A stretch of 64,000 bases of DNA from Kitasatospora sp. NBC_01250. Lineage in GTDB: Bacteria; Actinomycetota; Actinomycetes; Streptomycetales; Streptomycetaceae. A program made the position numbers and the translations under genes. Shown here one piece after another: positions 49,318 to 58,407 of the stretch (position 1 is its first letter; each line of letters begins with the position of its first letter). The stretch spans positions 5,890,001-5,954,000 of the forward strand of contig NZ_CP108476.1 in assembly GCF_036226465.1 (NCBI RefSeq), read 5' to 3'. The notes beneath the pieces were generated by a model. It was not told the origin of the DNA, searched no databases, and saw nothing but the letters and a program-made list of their open reading frames with translations.

Positions 49318-50514
49318 GTGGACGTGCAGAAGAAAGTCGACGACATCATCGCCGTGGTCGAGAGCGCCCGTGCGATGCCGATGTCGGCCTCCTGTGTGGT
49401 GAACCGGGCCGAGCTGGTGGCCCTGCTGCAGGGGCTGCGCGAGGAACTGCCCGCCGAACTCGCCCAGGCCCAGTCCGTGATGGCCGACCACGAGCAGGTG
49501 GTGGCCGACGCGCGGGGCGAGGCGGACCGGATCATCCAGGGCGCGCACGCCGAGCGCGGCTCGCTGATCTCGGACACCGAGGTGGTCCGCCGGGCCCAGG
49601 CCGAGGCCGACCGGATCCTCGCCGAGGCCCGCGAGGAGGTCGGCCTCAAGCGCCAGGAGGCCGACGACTACGTCGACAGCAAGCTGGCCAACTTCGAGGT
49701 GGTCCTCACCAAGACGCTGGGCGCGGTCGGCCGCGGCCGCGACAAGCTGCGCGGGGCGGCCGGCCTGGAGATCGAGGACGGCGAGGAGTTCCAGTCCGCG
49801 GCGAGTCCCAGCCCGGAGGTCGACGAGTACGTCGACGCCAAGCTGGCCACCCTGCAGGCGGTGCTCGGCGGCACCCTGGAGGCGGTCGGCCGCGGCCGCG
49901 ACAAGCTGCTCGGCAAGGCCCCGATCGACGAGCTGGGCGCCTACCTGGCCGCCGCCGACCAGGCCCAGCAGCAGAAGGACCGCGCCGAGGCGGTGGCGGC
50001 GGGCTTCGCCGCCACCGACCAGGAGGAGCAGCCCTGGTACCGCGAGGAGGTCCCGGTCCAGCAGAGTTGGCCGCAGGAGCCCGCGGCCGAGCCGGCCTGG
50101 CAGGGGGCGCCCGGCGAGAGCGTCTACCAGAGCACCCCGGCCTACCCGGGCCAGGAGGGCTTCGCGGGCGGGCAGGAGTACGCCGAGCCGGCCGCGGCAG
50201 CGGCGTACGCACCGCAGCAGGGCGGCTACCAGGACGCCTACGGCGGCGGCTACGACCCGGCAACCGGCCACGGCGACCCGTACGCGGGCCAGTACTACCA
50301 GGGCCAGCAGGGCGGTGACCCGTACGCCGCCGGCTACTACCAGGAACAGCAGCCCGGCTACCCGCAGGCCCAGCCCGGCTACGAGCAGCACGGCTACTAC
50401 CAGCAGCCTGCCGCGCCGCCGGCGCCCGCCGCCGCGGCCTCGCTGGACGAGACCAGCTTCTTCGACACCAGCATGATCGACATGACCAGGCTGCGGGAGC
50501 TCGGCGGCCGGTAG
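49318..50514 (+). CDS. DivIVA-like coiled-coil protein with Gln/Tyr/Gly-rich tail
   Basis: 398 residues from a GTG start. The N-terminal 100 residues are a long charged coiled coil of the DivIVA/cell-division-initiation type (QKKVDDIIAVVESARAMPMSASCVVNRAELVALLQGLREEL, then HEQVVADARGEADRIIQ). A segment is then duplicated: residues about 116-146 (DDYVDSKLANFEVVL...GAVGRGRDKL) and 168-197 (DEYVDAKLATLQAVL...EAVGRGRDKL). The last 200 residues are low-complexity (GGYQDAYGGGYDP, YYQEQQPGYPQAQPGYEQ). Probable cytoskeletal or membrane-curvature protein; the exact role is unknown. Conserved position between coaD and the DUF177 gene. Confidence 0.85.
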   Translation: MDVQKKVDDIIAVVESARAMPMSASCVVNRAELVALLQGLREELPAELAQAQSVMADHEQVVADARGEADRIIQGAHAERGSLISDTEVVRRAQAEADRILAEAREEVGLKRQEADDYVDSKLANFEVVLTKTLGAVGRGRDKLRGAAGLEIEDGEEFQSAASPSPEVDEYVDAKLATLQAVLGGTLEAVGRGRDKLLGKAPIDELGAYLAAADQAQQQKDRAEAVAAGFAATDQEEQPWYREEVPVQQSWPQEPAAEPAWQGAPGESVYQSTPAYPGQEGFAGGQEYAEPAAAAAYAPQQGGYQDAYGGGYDPATGHGDPYAGQYYQGQQGGDPYAAGYYQEQQPGYPQAQPGYEQHGYYQQPAAPPAPAAAASLDETSFFDTSMIDMTRLRELGGR

Positions 50515-50537
50515 CCCGGTCCGCCGGGGGAGCGAAG

Positions 50538-50566
50538 TTGGGCCTGAGCGCGCTCTCGGGTACGCT
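50538..50566 (+). promoter_or_regulatory. Promoter of the DUF177-rpmF-rnc unit
   Basis: TTGGGC (50538-50543), 17 bp, TACGCT (50561-50566), 120 bp before the DUF177 start. Confidence 0.5.
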
Positions 50567-50686
50567 GACCACTCCGGCTCTCTGCTGCCGGACTGTTCGG
50601 CTGCCCGCGCGACAGCGGTGGGCCGGACCCTCAAGCCACTACTCGCGCCGCGCAGTGATGCGCCCGCCGCCAGGAAGTCAGGAACC

Positions 50687-51328
50687 GTGAACCGCCTCGA
50701 CCACCGCGACCCGCTCGTGTTCGACACGCATGAGCTCGGCCGTCGCCCCGGTTCGATGCGCACGGTCGAGCGCACTCTCCAGGCGCCCGAGGGGCTCGGC
50801 ATCGTCGATGTGATCGGCGTTCCGACCGGTAGCGAGATGGCCCTGGAGCTGCGCCTGGAGTCGGTGGTCGAGGGAGTGCTCGTCTCGGGCACCGCCGAGG
50901 CCCACGTGACCGGTGAGTGCGTGCGCTGCCTGGAGCCCGTCGAGGACGACCTCGACGTGGAGTTCCAGGAGCTGTACTACTACCCCGAGACCGACGAGCG
51001 CGGCCGCCGGGCCCCCTCCCAGGAGGAGTCGTCCGAGGAGGACGACGAAGAGACTTACCGGTTGGAGGGCGATTTCTTCGACCTCCAGCCGGTGCTGCGT
51101 GACGCGGTGGTGCTCGCACTGCCGCTGCAGCCGGTGTGCCAGGAAGACTGCCTGGGCCTGTGCTCCGAGTGCGGAGCGCGGCTCAGCGACGACCCGGACC
51201 ACCACCACGACGCCGTCGACCCCCGGTGGGCGGCTCTGCAGGGACTCTCCGCCGCCCCCGGCGACGAGGGTGACGAGAACAAGGACAGCGACACCCGTGA
51301 GGGTCTCGCCGAGAACCAGGAGAAGTAG
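50687..51328 (+). CDS. YceD family (DUF177) protein
   Basis: A 213-residue protein of the DUF177/YceD family, which is almost always encoded just before rpmF and linked to 23S rRNA or ribosome metabolism. [23 protein letters not shown] at the start; two Cys pairs, [10 protein letters not shown] and [16 protein letters not shown], are likely zinc ligands; a strongly acidic middle ([16 protein letters not shown]) and tail. Start at GTG 50687 with AGGA upstream; frames from 50618 would add 23 poorly biased codons. rpmF begins 2 nt after the stop. Confidence 0.92.
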   Translation: MNRLDHRDPLVFDTHELGRRPGSMRTVERTLQAPEGLGIVDVIGVPTGSEMALELRLESVVEGVLVSGTAEAHVTGECVRCLEPVEDDLDVEFQELYYYPETDERGRRAPSQEESSEEDDEETYRLEGDFFDLQPVLRDAVVLALPLQPVCQEDCLGLCSECGARLSDDPDHHHDAVDPRWAALQGLSAAPGDEGDENKDSDTREGLAENQEK

Positions 51329-51330
51329 CC

Positions 51331-51504
51331 GTGGCTGTTCCGAAGCGGAAGATGTCGCGCAGCAACACGCGCCACCGCCGTAGCAACTGGAAGGCCGTCG
51401 TCCCGGCCCTCGTGGCGTGCGACCGCTGCCACGAGCCCAAGCTCGGTCACATCGCGTGCCCGAGCTGTGGCACGTACAACCGTCGCCAGGTCCTCTCGGT
51501 CTGA
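51331..51504 (+). CDS. rpmF: 50S ribosomal protein L32 (bL32)
   Basis: 57 residues: [20 protein letters not shown], then [27 protein letters not shown]. The CxxC pairs (CDRC and CPSC) form the zinc ribbon, marking the zinc-containing paralogue. GTG start 2 nt after the DUF177 stop, with AGGAG inside that gene's end, so translation is coupled. rnc follows 20 nt downstream. Confidence 0.97.
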   Translation: MAVPKRKMSRSNTRHRRSNWKAVVPALVACDRCHEPKLGHIACPSCGTYNRRQVLSV

Positions 51505-51524
51505 TCGGCGGGGTGGACGGATCG

Positions 51525-52304
51525 ATGTCGGACGCTCACGCCTCCCGCAAGTCGGGTCCTCGCAAAAGCGGGGGTGAACCGGGCGGCGGGCCGGCCTCGA
51601 CCGCATACGACGTCCTGGAAGGGCGCCTCGGGTACCAACTCGAGCGCGCCCTTCTGGTACGTGCCCTGACGCACCGGTCGTTCGCCTACGAGAACGGCGG
51701 CCTGCCCACCAACGAGCGCCTGGAGTTCCTCGGCGACTCGGTGCTGGGCCTGGTGGTGACCGACACCCTCTACCGCATCCACCCGGATGTGCCGGAGGGC
51801 ACGCTCGCCAAGCTGCGTGCCGCGGTGGTCAATTCGCGCGCACTGGCCGAGGTCGGCCGCGGTCTCGAACTGGGCACCTTCATCCGGCTCGGCAAGGGCG
51901 AGGAGGGCACCGGCGGTCGCGACAAGTCCTCGATCCTGGCGGACACCGTCGAGGCCGTGATCGGCGCCATCTACCTGGACCAGGGCCTGGAGTCGGCGAC
52001 CGAGTTCGTCCACCGGCTCTTCGACCCGCTGATCGCGGAGTCCTCGCAGCTGGGCGCCGGCCTGGACTGGAAGACCAGCCTGCAGGAGCTCACCGCCTCG
52101 GTGGGCATCGGCGTGCCGGAGTACGTGGTCGAGGAGTCCGGTCCCGACCACGAGAAGACCTTCAACGCGGCTGCCCGGGTGGCCGGCGAGGCCTTCGGCA
52201 GCGGCACCGGCCGCTCCAAGAAGGAGGCCGAGCAGAAGGCGGCCGAGAGCGCCTGGCGGGCGATCAAGGCCAAGTACAGCGACCCGGCCGCTCCCGCGGC
52301 CTGA
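51525..52304 (+). CDS. rnc: Ribonuclease III
   Basis: Double-strand-specific endoribonuclease for rRNA and mRNA processing; in streptomycetes it also affects antibiotic production (AbsB). 259 residues: catalytic domain with [21 protein letters not shown] and the metal-binding [17 protein letters not shown], then a double-stranded-RNA-binding domain (about 185-250, [33 protein letters not shown], then [13 protein letters not shown]). The N-terminal 25 residues are Gly/Lys-rich. ATG at 51525. Confidence 0.97.
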   Translation: MSDAHASRKSGPRKSGGEPGGGPASTAYDVLEGRLGYQLERALLVRALTHRSFAYENGGLPTNERLEFLGDSVLGLVVTDTLYRIHPDVPEGTLAKLRAAVVNSRALAEVGRGLELGTFIRLGKGEEGTGGRDKSSILADTVEAVIGAIYLDQGLESATEFVHRLFDPLIAESSQLGAGLDWKTSLQELTASVGIGVPEYVVEESGPDHEKTFNAAARVAGEAFGSGTGRSKKEAEQKAAESAWRAIKAKYSDPAAPAA

Positions 52305-52363
52305 CCACAGCCGGCGTCACCGGTGCCGCTGTGAGCATCGCTGCCCGAAGGAGCTGACCGACC

Positions 52364-53236
52364 GTGCCCGAGCTGCCAGAGGTCGAGGTGGTTCGGCGCG
52401 GCCTGGCCCGCTGGGTCAGCGGTCGCACCGTCGCCGAGGCCCAGGTGCTGCACCCGCGTGCGGTGCGCCGGCAGCCGGCCGGCGCCGCCGATTTCGCGGC
52501 ACGCCTGGCCGGGGTCACCCTGGGCGAGGCGCAGCGGCGCGGCAAGTACCTCTGGCTGCCCTTCGCGGACGGCGGGTTCTCCCTGCTCGGGCACCTCGGC
52601 ATGAGCGGCCAACTGCTCGTCCAGGACCCGGTCACCGCGGACGAGACGCATCTGCGGATCCGGTTGCGCTTCACCGACGGCGGGCGCGAGCTGCGCTTCG
52701 TCGACCAGCGCACCTTCGGCCACCTCGCGGTCGAACCGCTGGCGCCGGTGGACGGCGATGAACTGCCCGCCTCGCTCGCGCACATCGCGCGCGATCCGCT
52801 CGATCCGCGCTTCGACGACGCCGCGTTCCTCCTCGCGCTGCGCGCCAAGCGGACCACCGTCAAGCGCGCCCTGCTCGACCAGAGCCTGATCAGCGGAGTC
52901 GGCAACATCTACGCCGACGAGGCGCTGTGGCGCTCCAAGCTGCACTACGACCGCCCCACCGACACCCTCACCCGCCCGTCGGCCGAGGCCCTGCTGGCCA
53001 ACGCCCGCGCGGTGATGACGGCGGCGCTCGCGGTCGGCGGCACCAGCTTCGACAGCCTCTACGTCAACGTGAACGGCGAGAGCGGCTACTTCTCCCGCTC
53101 GCTGGACGCCTACGGCCGCGAGGGCCAGCCCTGCTACCGCTGCGCCACGCCGATCCGGCGCGCGGCCTGGATGAACCGCTCCAGCTACTTCTGCCCGCGC
53201 TGCCAGCGCGTACCGCGCCTGCGTACCGCCGGCTGA
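52364..53236 (+). CDS. mutM: Formamidopyrimidine-DNA glycosylase (Fpg)
   Basis: Excises 8-oxoguanine and formamidopyrimidines with AP-lyase activity. 290 residues. The catalytic [13 protein letters not shown] start is complete (Pro2 nucleophile after Met removal, Glu3); the conserved Lys lies in [11 protein letters not shown]; the helix-two-turn-helix reads [20 protein letters not shown]; and the C-terminal zinc finger has CYRC and CPRC. GTG start after an AGGAG-type site. Directly downstream of rnc. Confidence 0.97.
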   Translation: MPELPEVEVVRRGLARWVSGRTVAEAQVLHPRAVRRQPAGAADFAARLAGVTLGEAQRRGKYLWLPFADGGFSLLGHLGMSGQLLVQDPVTADETHLRIRLRFTDGGRELRFVDQRTFGHLAVEPLAPVDGDELPASLAHIARDPLDPRFDDAAFLLALRAKRTTVKRALLDQSLISGVGNIYADEALWRSKLHYDRPTDTLTRPSAEALLANARAVMTAALAVGGTSFDSLYVNVNGESGYFSRSLDAYGREGQPCYRCATPIRRAAWMNRSSYFCPRCQRVPRLRTAG

Positions 53237-53259
53237 GCGGGTCCGACCGGACCGCTGCC

Positions 53260-53312
53260 TAGGCCGTGTCTCACAATTCGCGCGCCTGGCGGGAAGTGTG
53301 AGACACGGCCTA
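53260..53312. repeat. 53-bp perfect-ended inverted repeat flanked by CTAG
   Basis: TAGGCCGTGTCTCACA (53260-53275) is exactly inverted at 53297-53312 around 21 bp, and the outermost bases make CTAG at both ends (53259-53262 and 53310-53313). The right arm includes the TAG stop of the minus-strand transporter. It may simply be the bidirectional terminator of the convergent genes, but the ends look like insertion-sequence termini, so a MITE or excision remnant is possible. Confidence 0.6.
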
Positions 53313-54221
53313 GTGGTGGGCCGCCTCGTGCTCCTTGGCCTCCAGCTGGATCGCGCCCTCGCCCTCGCCGAAGTGCGCCACCGCCATCGCGCCGGCCACC
53401 GCGAGCACGAAGCCGAGCACGCCGAGCCAGGCCAGCCCCTCCCGGGTGGCGTCGCCCAGCCACAGGACGCCGACCAGGCCGGGGACCACCGTCTCGCCGA
53501 CCACCAGGGCGGCGGTGGCGCCGTTCACCGAGCCGATCTGCAGCGCCACCGTGTGCAGGTACATCCCGCCCAGGCCGCCGACCAGGATCGCGTACAGCGC
53601 CGGGTCGCTGACCAGCTGACCCACGTCGAGCGGGTTCACACCGTTCAGCACCCGGACCCCGATGCCCAGGGCGCCGAAGCCGAGACCGGAGAGCAGGCCC
53701 GCCACGATCGCCCCGTTGGTGCCCATCCGGCGCACCAGCACCGCGCCGCCGGCGATCACCACCACGGAGATCCCCAGCAGCCACCAGTGGGTGGCGATCG
53801 ACGTGGTCCCGGTGCCCTCGTGGCCGGCGGCCAGCGCGAGCAGCACGAGCGCGCCGCAGACCACGCCGATCGAGGCCCACTCCGGGCGCTTGAGCCGGAT
53901 GCCGAGCAGCTTGATGCTGCACAGCGCCGTGATCACCAGGTTGGCGCTGATCACCGTCTGGGAGAGGAAGAGCGGCAGCAGCCGGGCGGAGAGCGCGCCG
54001 AGCAGGAAGCCGACGAAGTCGAGCACGGTGCCGAGGATGAACTCCCAGGTGACCGCGGCCTTCGCGGTGGAGCTGAGGCTCGGTCCGCCGTGCTCGGTGA
54101 CCTGCGCCTGCTCGGACTCCCGCTCCTCGCGGGCCGAGCGGCGTGAGCCGACCGCCTGCAGCACCGAACCGAGGCCGTAGCAGGTGGAGGCCGCGACGGC
54201 GGTCACCAAGCCGATGATCAC
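53310..54221 (-). CDS. DMT-superfamily (EamA/NIPA-like) membrane transporter
   Basis: About 303 residues with roughly ten hydrophobic helices: VIIGLVTAVAASTCYGLGSVLQAVG at the N-terminus, FLLGALSARLLPLFLSQTVISANLVITALCSIKLLG, and C-terminal GLVGVLWLGDATREGLAWLGVLGFVLAVAGAMAV. The duplicated five-helix drug/metabolite-transporter plan and the first loop (GSRRSAREERE) fit EamA or magnesium-transporter-like NIPA proteins; the substrate is unknown. GTG at 54221 with GGAG 5 nt upstream is preferred over an ATG at 54266. Short His-rich end. Confidence 0.82.
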   Translation of the reverse strand: MIIGLVTAVAASTCYGLGSVLQAVGSRRSAREERESEQAQVTEHGGPSLSSTAKAAVTWEFILGTVLDFVGFLLGALSARLLPLFLSQTVISANLVITALCSIKLLGIRLKRPEWASIGVVCGALVLLALAAGHEGTGTTSIATHWWLLGISVVVIAGGAVLVRRMGTNGAIVAGLLSGLGFGALGIGVRVLNGVNPLDVGQLVSDPALYAILVGGLGGMYLHTVALQIGSVNGATAALVVGETVVPGLVGVLWLGDATREGLAWLGVLGFVLAVAGAMAVAHFGEGEGAIQLEAKEHEAAHH

Positions 54222-54302
54222 ATGTACTCCGATCGAGGGGCGGCAGGCGCAAGGCTTGTCGGACAAGCACAGGGGGGCGGGATGGGGTCCACTATGCCCT
54301 GC

Positions 54303-54330
54303 GGGAGGGGGTCTGGAGAAACCCCCTCCC
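54303..54330 (-). terminator. Terminator of the LCP gene
   Basis: A perfect 10-bp stem GGGAGGGGGT/ACCCCCTCCC (54303-54312 with 54321-54330), 48 nt past the minus-strand LCP stop. Confidence 0.8.
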
Positions 54331-54377
54331 GGTCGTGCGCGCTGGTCAGCCGCGTGGCCGGGGAGCCAGGGCGCGGG

Positions 54378-56024
54378 TCAGTCGACGCACGGGATGCCGC
54401 CCATCTTCACGGCACTGCCCTGCATCGGGAGTCCGGCCGCCGGATCGGCTGCCGGCGCCGAGCTGCCGGCGGCGGGAGCGGCCGGAGCCGGGGAGGCCGG
54501 TGCCGGGGAGGCCGGGGCGTCGGGCGGGGTGAAACCGGTGCCCAGGGTCAGCTGGATGTGCCCGGCCCGCACGCCGGTGCTGGGCGCGGCGGTGACGCCG
54601 TAGCGGGCGGCGACCTGTTCGGCCGCGTCCTTCTCGCCCGTGCCGTAGGTCACCGTGGTCCTGCTCTGGTGCGGTCCCTGCGCGGTGCGGCCCTCGGTGA
54701 GACCGAGCGCGGCCAGCGCCTTGGCCTCGGTGTCGGCGGCGTGCGGGACGGTGGAGGTGTTGGTCACGTCCACCGTCCCGGTCAGCTTGGCCGCCGGGTC
54801 GGGCGCCTGGCTCGGCGCGGTGCTGGGCGCGGCGGGGGCCGGGCTCGGGGCTGCGCCGCCGGCCACCGGGTTGTCGGCCGGCGCCGGGTCGTGCCCGGTG
54901 AGCTGCTGGACGATCCGCTTGATCTGCACCGGGTCGACGATGTTGACGTCCTGGCCGTTGATCTTCGAGAGCTGGGCGACCGGCAGCGTGTTCGCCTCGA
55001 CGTGGCCGCCCGACAGGTTGGGCGCCTGCTGGGCGAAGTCGAGCACGTTCCACTGGTCGTCTATCACCACGTCCTGCTTGACCACGTCGAAGAGCTTCTG
55101 CATCTTCCCCAGGTCGCCGATGACCCCGTCGGCCTTCAGCTTGGCGATCACCGAGGAGATGAAGGCCTGTTGGCGGTGGGTGCGGTCGAAGTCGCCGCCG
55201 GCCAGGTTGTGGCGCTGGCGCACGAAGGACAGGGCCTGGGAGGCGTTGAGGGTGTTGATGCCCTTGGTGAAGTCGGCCCCCGAGCCCTGGCCCGCCATGG
55301 CCGGGTCCTTGGTGGCGTTCTTCAGGCAGACCTGGACCGGGCCGACGGCCTGCGCGATGTCGTAGAAGCCCTTGAGGTTGACTTCGGCGAAGTGGTCGAT
55401 CGGGATGCCGAGGAAGGACTGCACGGTGGCCAGGGTGGCCCGGCGCCCCGCGTCGCGGCTCTGCCGCTCCATGTCCGCCTTGGAGAGTCCCCTGCTCGCG
55501 TTCTTGGCCTCGAAGGCGGCCTTGGCGATGCCGTAGGCCTCCTTGATCTTGTGCATCTTCCCGTCGGCGCTGACCGTCTGCACCCAGTCGTCGCGCGGGA
55601 TGGAGAGCGCGGTGACCTGGCCGCCGTTGGCCGGGATGTGCATCACCATCAGGGTGTTGGTGTTGTAGCCCCCGACGTCGCTGCTGGAGCCGGCGTGCAG
55701 CTCGTCCTGGACGAACTCGCCCGGCAGGTCGTTGCCGTTCATGTCCTTGCGGCTGTCCAGGCCGATCAGCAGCAGGTTGACCGAGTTGTCCAGGTGCGGC
55801 GGCGCACCCTTCCGGATCTCGCTCAGTGCGCTGGAGGTGGTCAGGCCGTTGGTCAGCGAGGTGTACGCGTACCAGGTGAAGCCGCAGGTGCCGAGCACCG
55901 CGAGGGAGGTGGCGCAGGCCATGGTGCGACCGGCGATCAGCAGCGGCGAGCGGCGCCTGGGCTTCGCCTTGGGCCTGGGCCTGCCGGTGGTCGGGCGGCG
56001 CTCGCCCCTTGGACGGTCAGCCAC
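54378..56024 (-). CDS. LytR-CpsA-Psr (LCP) family protein with LytR_C domain
   Basis: Membrane-anchored ligase that attaches wall teichoic acid or other glycopolymers to peptidoglycan. 548 residues: cytoplasmic Arg/Lys-rich start, one TM (about 35-55, ACATSLAVLGTCGFTWYAY), LCP domain (about 80-250) with LLIGLDSRKD, GGYNTNTLMVMHIP, SIPRDDWVQ and ALSFVRQRHNLAGGDFDRTHRQQAFI, a Pro/Ala linker, and a LytR_C domain (about 390-500, GTVDVTNTSTVPHAA). The usual D-T of the second motif reads N-T. The GTG start overlaps the upstream gene by 8 nt. Confidence 0.93.
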   Translation of the reverse strand: MADRPRGERRPTTGRPRPKAKPRRRSPLLIAGRTMACATSLAVLGTCGFTWYAYTSLTNGLTTSSALSEIRKGAPPHLDNSVNLLLIGLDSRKDMNGNDLPGEFVQDELHAGSSSDVGGYNTNTLMVMHIPANGGQVTALSIPRDDWVQTVSADGKMHKIKEAYGIAKAAFEAKNASRGLSKADMERQSRDAGRRATLATVQSFLGIPIDHFAEVNLKGFYDIAQAVGPVQVCLKNATKDPAMAGQGSGADFTKGINTLNASQALSFVRQRHNLAGGDFDRTHRQQAFISSVIAKLKADGVIGDLGKMQKLFDVVKQDVVIDDQWNVLDFAQQAPNLSGGHVEANTLPVAQLSKINGQDVNIVDPVQIKRIVQQLTGHDPAPADNPVAGGAAPSPAPAAPSTAPSQAPDPAAKLTGTVDVTNTSTVPHAADTEAKALAALGLTEGRTAQGPHQSRTTVTYGTGEKDAAEQVAARYGVTAAPSTGVRAGHIQLTLGTGFTPPDAPASPAPASPAPAAPAAGSSAPAADPAAGLPMQGSAVKMGGIPCVD

Positions 56025-56619
56025 GGCGACTCTCCTTCTGCCGCCCGCGCCCCTCACGCGCGGACTTCGAGCGGGCGTTCTTCTCCCGGACCAGCCGCAG
56101 CACGATCACCAGCACCGCGGCGCCGATCGCCCAGCCCATCACGGGGAAGGCGTGCACGGCCCACCTGGCCGCGCCGGTCGCCACCGACTTGGTGTCGGCG
56201 TACTTGTCCCGGTGGGCGAGCAGTTCGGCGCCGGCCGTGCAGCCGAGCACCACCGGTGCCACCCCGGTGAGCACCCACCACCAGCCGTTGCGGGTGGCCA
56301 GCCAGGCCGCGGCGGCGGTGCCGAGCACGGTGAGCACGGTGAAGACGCCGCCCGGCGCGGAGCCGAGCAGTTCGTCGGTGAAGGCACCGATCACGGGCAG
56401 GCCGAGCGCGGCCAGCGCGGTCGCTCCGGGGGTCGCCCGGCGGCTGCGGGGTGCGCCGGCGCGGGAGCGGGCGGCGGCCCGGCCCGCGGACGGCCGGTCG
56501 GGCAGCGGGGTGTCGGCACCGCGTCTGGGGGATGGCAGCTGCGCACCGCGCGCTCTGGTTCGAGAGTGCGCCTGGTCCTGTGCTTCGCCGATGGGCGAAC
56601 CCGCCCGCTGGCCTGCCAT
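56017..56619 (-). CDS. Small membrane protein coupled to the LCP gene, 200 aa
   Basis: An N-terminal disordered Arg/Pro-rich half (about 1-65) is followed by four hydrophobic segments: TALAALGLPVIGAFTDELLG, GVFTVLTVLGTAAAAWLAT, WWWVLTGVAPVVLGCTAGAELLA and VMGWAIGAAVLVIVLRLV, then a basic tail (REKNARSKSAREGRGRQKE). This fits the DUF6542-type proteins I associate with Streptomyces LCP loci, but I am not certain of the name. The stop overlaps the LCP start by 8 nt, so the two are translationally coupled and may act together in the envelope. Confidence 0.8.
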   Translation of the reverse strand: MAGQRAGSPIGEAQDQAHSRTRARGAQLPSPRRGADTPLPDRPSAGRAAARSRAGAPRSRRATPGATALAALGLPVIGAFTDELLGSAPGGVFTVLTVLGTAAAAWLATRNGWWWVLTGVAPVVLGCTAGAELLAHRDKYADTKSVATGAARWAVHAFPVMGWAIGAAVLVIVLRLVREKNARSKSAREGRGRQKESRRG

Positions 56620-56921
56620 GTCCCCTACCTCGTCCGGTCGGCCGGTGTGTCCGGCGGTCTAGCCGACGGCCGCCGGCGTGTGACAGTTGCGAAATCTAGC
56701 AAGCGTTTGGACGGCATCGGGAGCCTTGACGGTTCCGCGCTTCTGGGAACGTAACGCTCGCGTAAGAGAATAAGTTTTGATGTGACTTTGGTTCTGGCTT
56801 GGTTGACATGGTAACCAGCTTGTCGAGTCGGAGAGTTGATGGCTCGCAGGCGATTCGCGCACCCTCGCGATGCCCGGCTGGTACCCGTTGGTCCGATCTG
56901 CGGCCAGGTAGCGTCTGGACC
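56620..56921. promoter_or_regulatory. Divergent AT-rich promoter region
   Basis: No gene seen. The centre (56752-56815) is the most AT-rich stretch of this part: on the minus strand it offers -10-like boxes for the DUF6542/LCP pair; on the plus strand TTGACA occurs at 56803-56808 without a matching -10. TAGCGT (56909-56914) sits 7 nt before the next ATG, a leaderless promoter candidate. Confidence 0.45.
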
Positions 56922-58313
56922 ATGAGAATCGTTCTTCGCCGCTCCGGGGCCCTGCGCCCGGCCGCGGCCCTGGCGACGCTGCTGGGGTTGCTGCTCCTGC
57001 TGATCCCCGGCTCGGCCTTCGCCGCGGGCGGGCTCGACGATGCCGGTGCCGCCCTCAAGCACGGCAAGGTCTACGTCGACCCGGCGATGACCGGCCGGTT
57101 CAGCCAGGACCAGGCCGACGCCCTGACCAAGAAGATCAAGGACGCCGACAAGCCGATCATGGTCGCGGTCGTCCCGGCCAGTGACCAGTACCCGGCGGCG
57201 AACGTCTTTCAGGACCTGCGCACCAAGGCCGGGATCACCGGGGTCTACGCCATCTGGCGCGGCGACCAGTTCGCCGTGCGGACCGACCCCACGGCGATGA
57301 ACGCGCAGACCGCCCGCAACTACGCGCAGGCCTCGTTCGACTCCCACCACGGAGACATCAACGCGACGCTGACCGATTTCGTCACCACCGCGGGTCCCAA
57401 GGTGAAGGGTCACGCGCCCGGCGCCAAGGACTCCAGCATCAGCGCCGCCGTGATCGTGGTGCCGCTGGTGATCATCGCGCTGGTCGCCGGTGGCGGCTTC
57501 CTGCTGCTGCGCCGGGCCCGCAAGCGCAAGGAGGAGCAGCAGGCCGCCGAGCTGCGTGCGCTGCGCACCGTGGTCGACGAGGACATCACCGCCTTCGGCG
57601 AGGAACTGGACCGGCTGGACTTCAACCCCGGGGCCGCCGGTGCCGACGACGTCCAGCGCGCCGACTACACCCACGCGCTGGACGCCTACGAGCGGGCCAA
57701 GCGCAGCATGGACGAGGCCAAGCGCCCCGAGGACGTCAAGGCGGTCACCGAGGCGCTGGAGGACGGCCGGTTCTCGCTGGCCACGCTGGCCGCCCGGCGC
57801 GCGGGCCGGGCGCTGCCGGAGCGCCGCCCGCCGTGCTTCTTCGACCCGCGGCACGGGCCCTCGGTGCAGGACGCCGACTGGGCTCCGGCGGACGGTGCCG
57901 CCCGCTCGGTGCCGGTCTGCGCGGCCGACGCGCAGCGGCTGGCCACCGGGCTCGACCCGGCGATCCGCACCGTGCAGACCGACCAGGGGCCGCAGCCGTA
58001 CTGGAACGCGGGGCCGGCCTACGGCCCGTGGGCGGGCGGCTACTTCGGCGGCTACGGCTCCGGCCTGCTGCCGGGCCTGCTCGTCGGCACCATGCTCGGC
58101 TCGGTCTTCTCCGGCCCCAGCGCCTGGGCGGCAGGTCCGGGCTACGAGGGCGGCTACGACGGTGGCTTCGACGGTGGTCACGAGCGCTACGAGGGCGGCG
58201 ACGACTCCGGCGGCGACTTCAACAGCAACGACTTCGGCGGCTTCGGCGGCGGCGATTTCGGTGGTGGCGATTTCGGCGGCGGCGGGGACTTCGGGGGTGG
58301 CGGCGACTGGTGA
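56922..58313 (+). CDS. TPM-domain secreted/membrane protein
   Basis: 463 residues. Cleavable signal-like segment (RPAAALATLLGLLLLLIPGSAFAAGG), an extracytoplasmic TPM-type phosphatase-like domain (about 35-165, containing VAVVPASDQYPAANVFQDL and GVYAIWRGDQFAVRTDP), a TM (about 172-192, AAVIVVPLVIIALVAGGGFLLL), a cytoplasmic coiled coil (about 193-310), a cysteine-bearing segment (PPCFFDPRHGPSV, VPVCAADAQR), and a Gly/Asp/Phe repeat tail (FGGGDFGGGDFGGGG). The TPM fold is implicated in photosystem assembly elsewhere; its role here is unknown. No ribosome site. Confidence 0.85.
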   Translation: MRIVLRRSGALRPAAALATLLGLLLLLIPGSAFAAGGLDDAGAALKHGKVYVDPAMTGRFSQDQADALTKKIKDADKPIMVAVVPASDQYPAANVFQDLRTKAGITGVYAIWRGDQFAVRTDPTAMNAQTARNYAQASFDSHHGDINATLTDFVTTAGPKVKGHAPGAKDSSISAAVIVVPLVIIALVAGGGFLLLRRARKRKEEQQAAELRALRTVVDEDITAFGEELDRLDFNPGAAGADDVQRADYTHALDAYERAKRSMDEAKRPEDVKAVTEALEDGRFSLATLAARRAGRALPERRPPCFFDPRHGPSVQDADWAPADGAARSVPVCAADAQRLATGLDPAIRTVQTDQGPQPYWNAGPAYGPWAGGYFGGYGSGLLPGLLVGTMLGSVFSGPSAWAAGPGYEGGYDGGFDGGHERYEGGDDSGGDFNSNDFGGFGGGDFGGGDFGGGGDFGGGGDW

Positions 58314-58331
58314 GCCGCCGCCACGCCGATC

Positions 58332-58365
58332 GGCCGGGCCCGCTCCTTCGGGAGCGGGCCCGGCC
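58332..58365 (+). terminator. Terminator after the TPM gene
   Basis: A 15-bp perfect stem (58332-58346 with 58351-58365) capped by a TTCG tetraloop. Confidence 0.88.
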
Positions 58366-58373
58366 TGCTTGGT

Positions 58374-58401
58374 TTGAGAATGGAACCCCCTGTGGCAGGC
58401 T
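58374..58401 (+). promoter_or_regulatory. Promoter of the HxlR gene
   Basis: TTGAGA (58374-58379), 16 bp, CAGGCT (58396-58401), 6 nt before the GTG start: leaderless geometry with no ribosome site. Confidence 0.55.
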
Positions 58402-58407
58402 GGCGCT

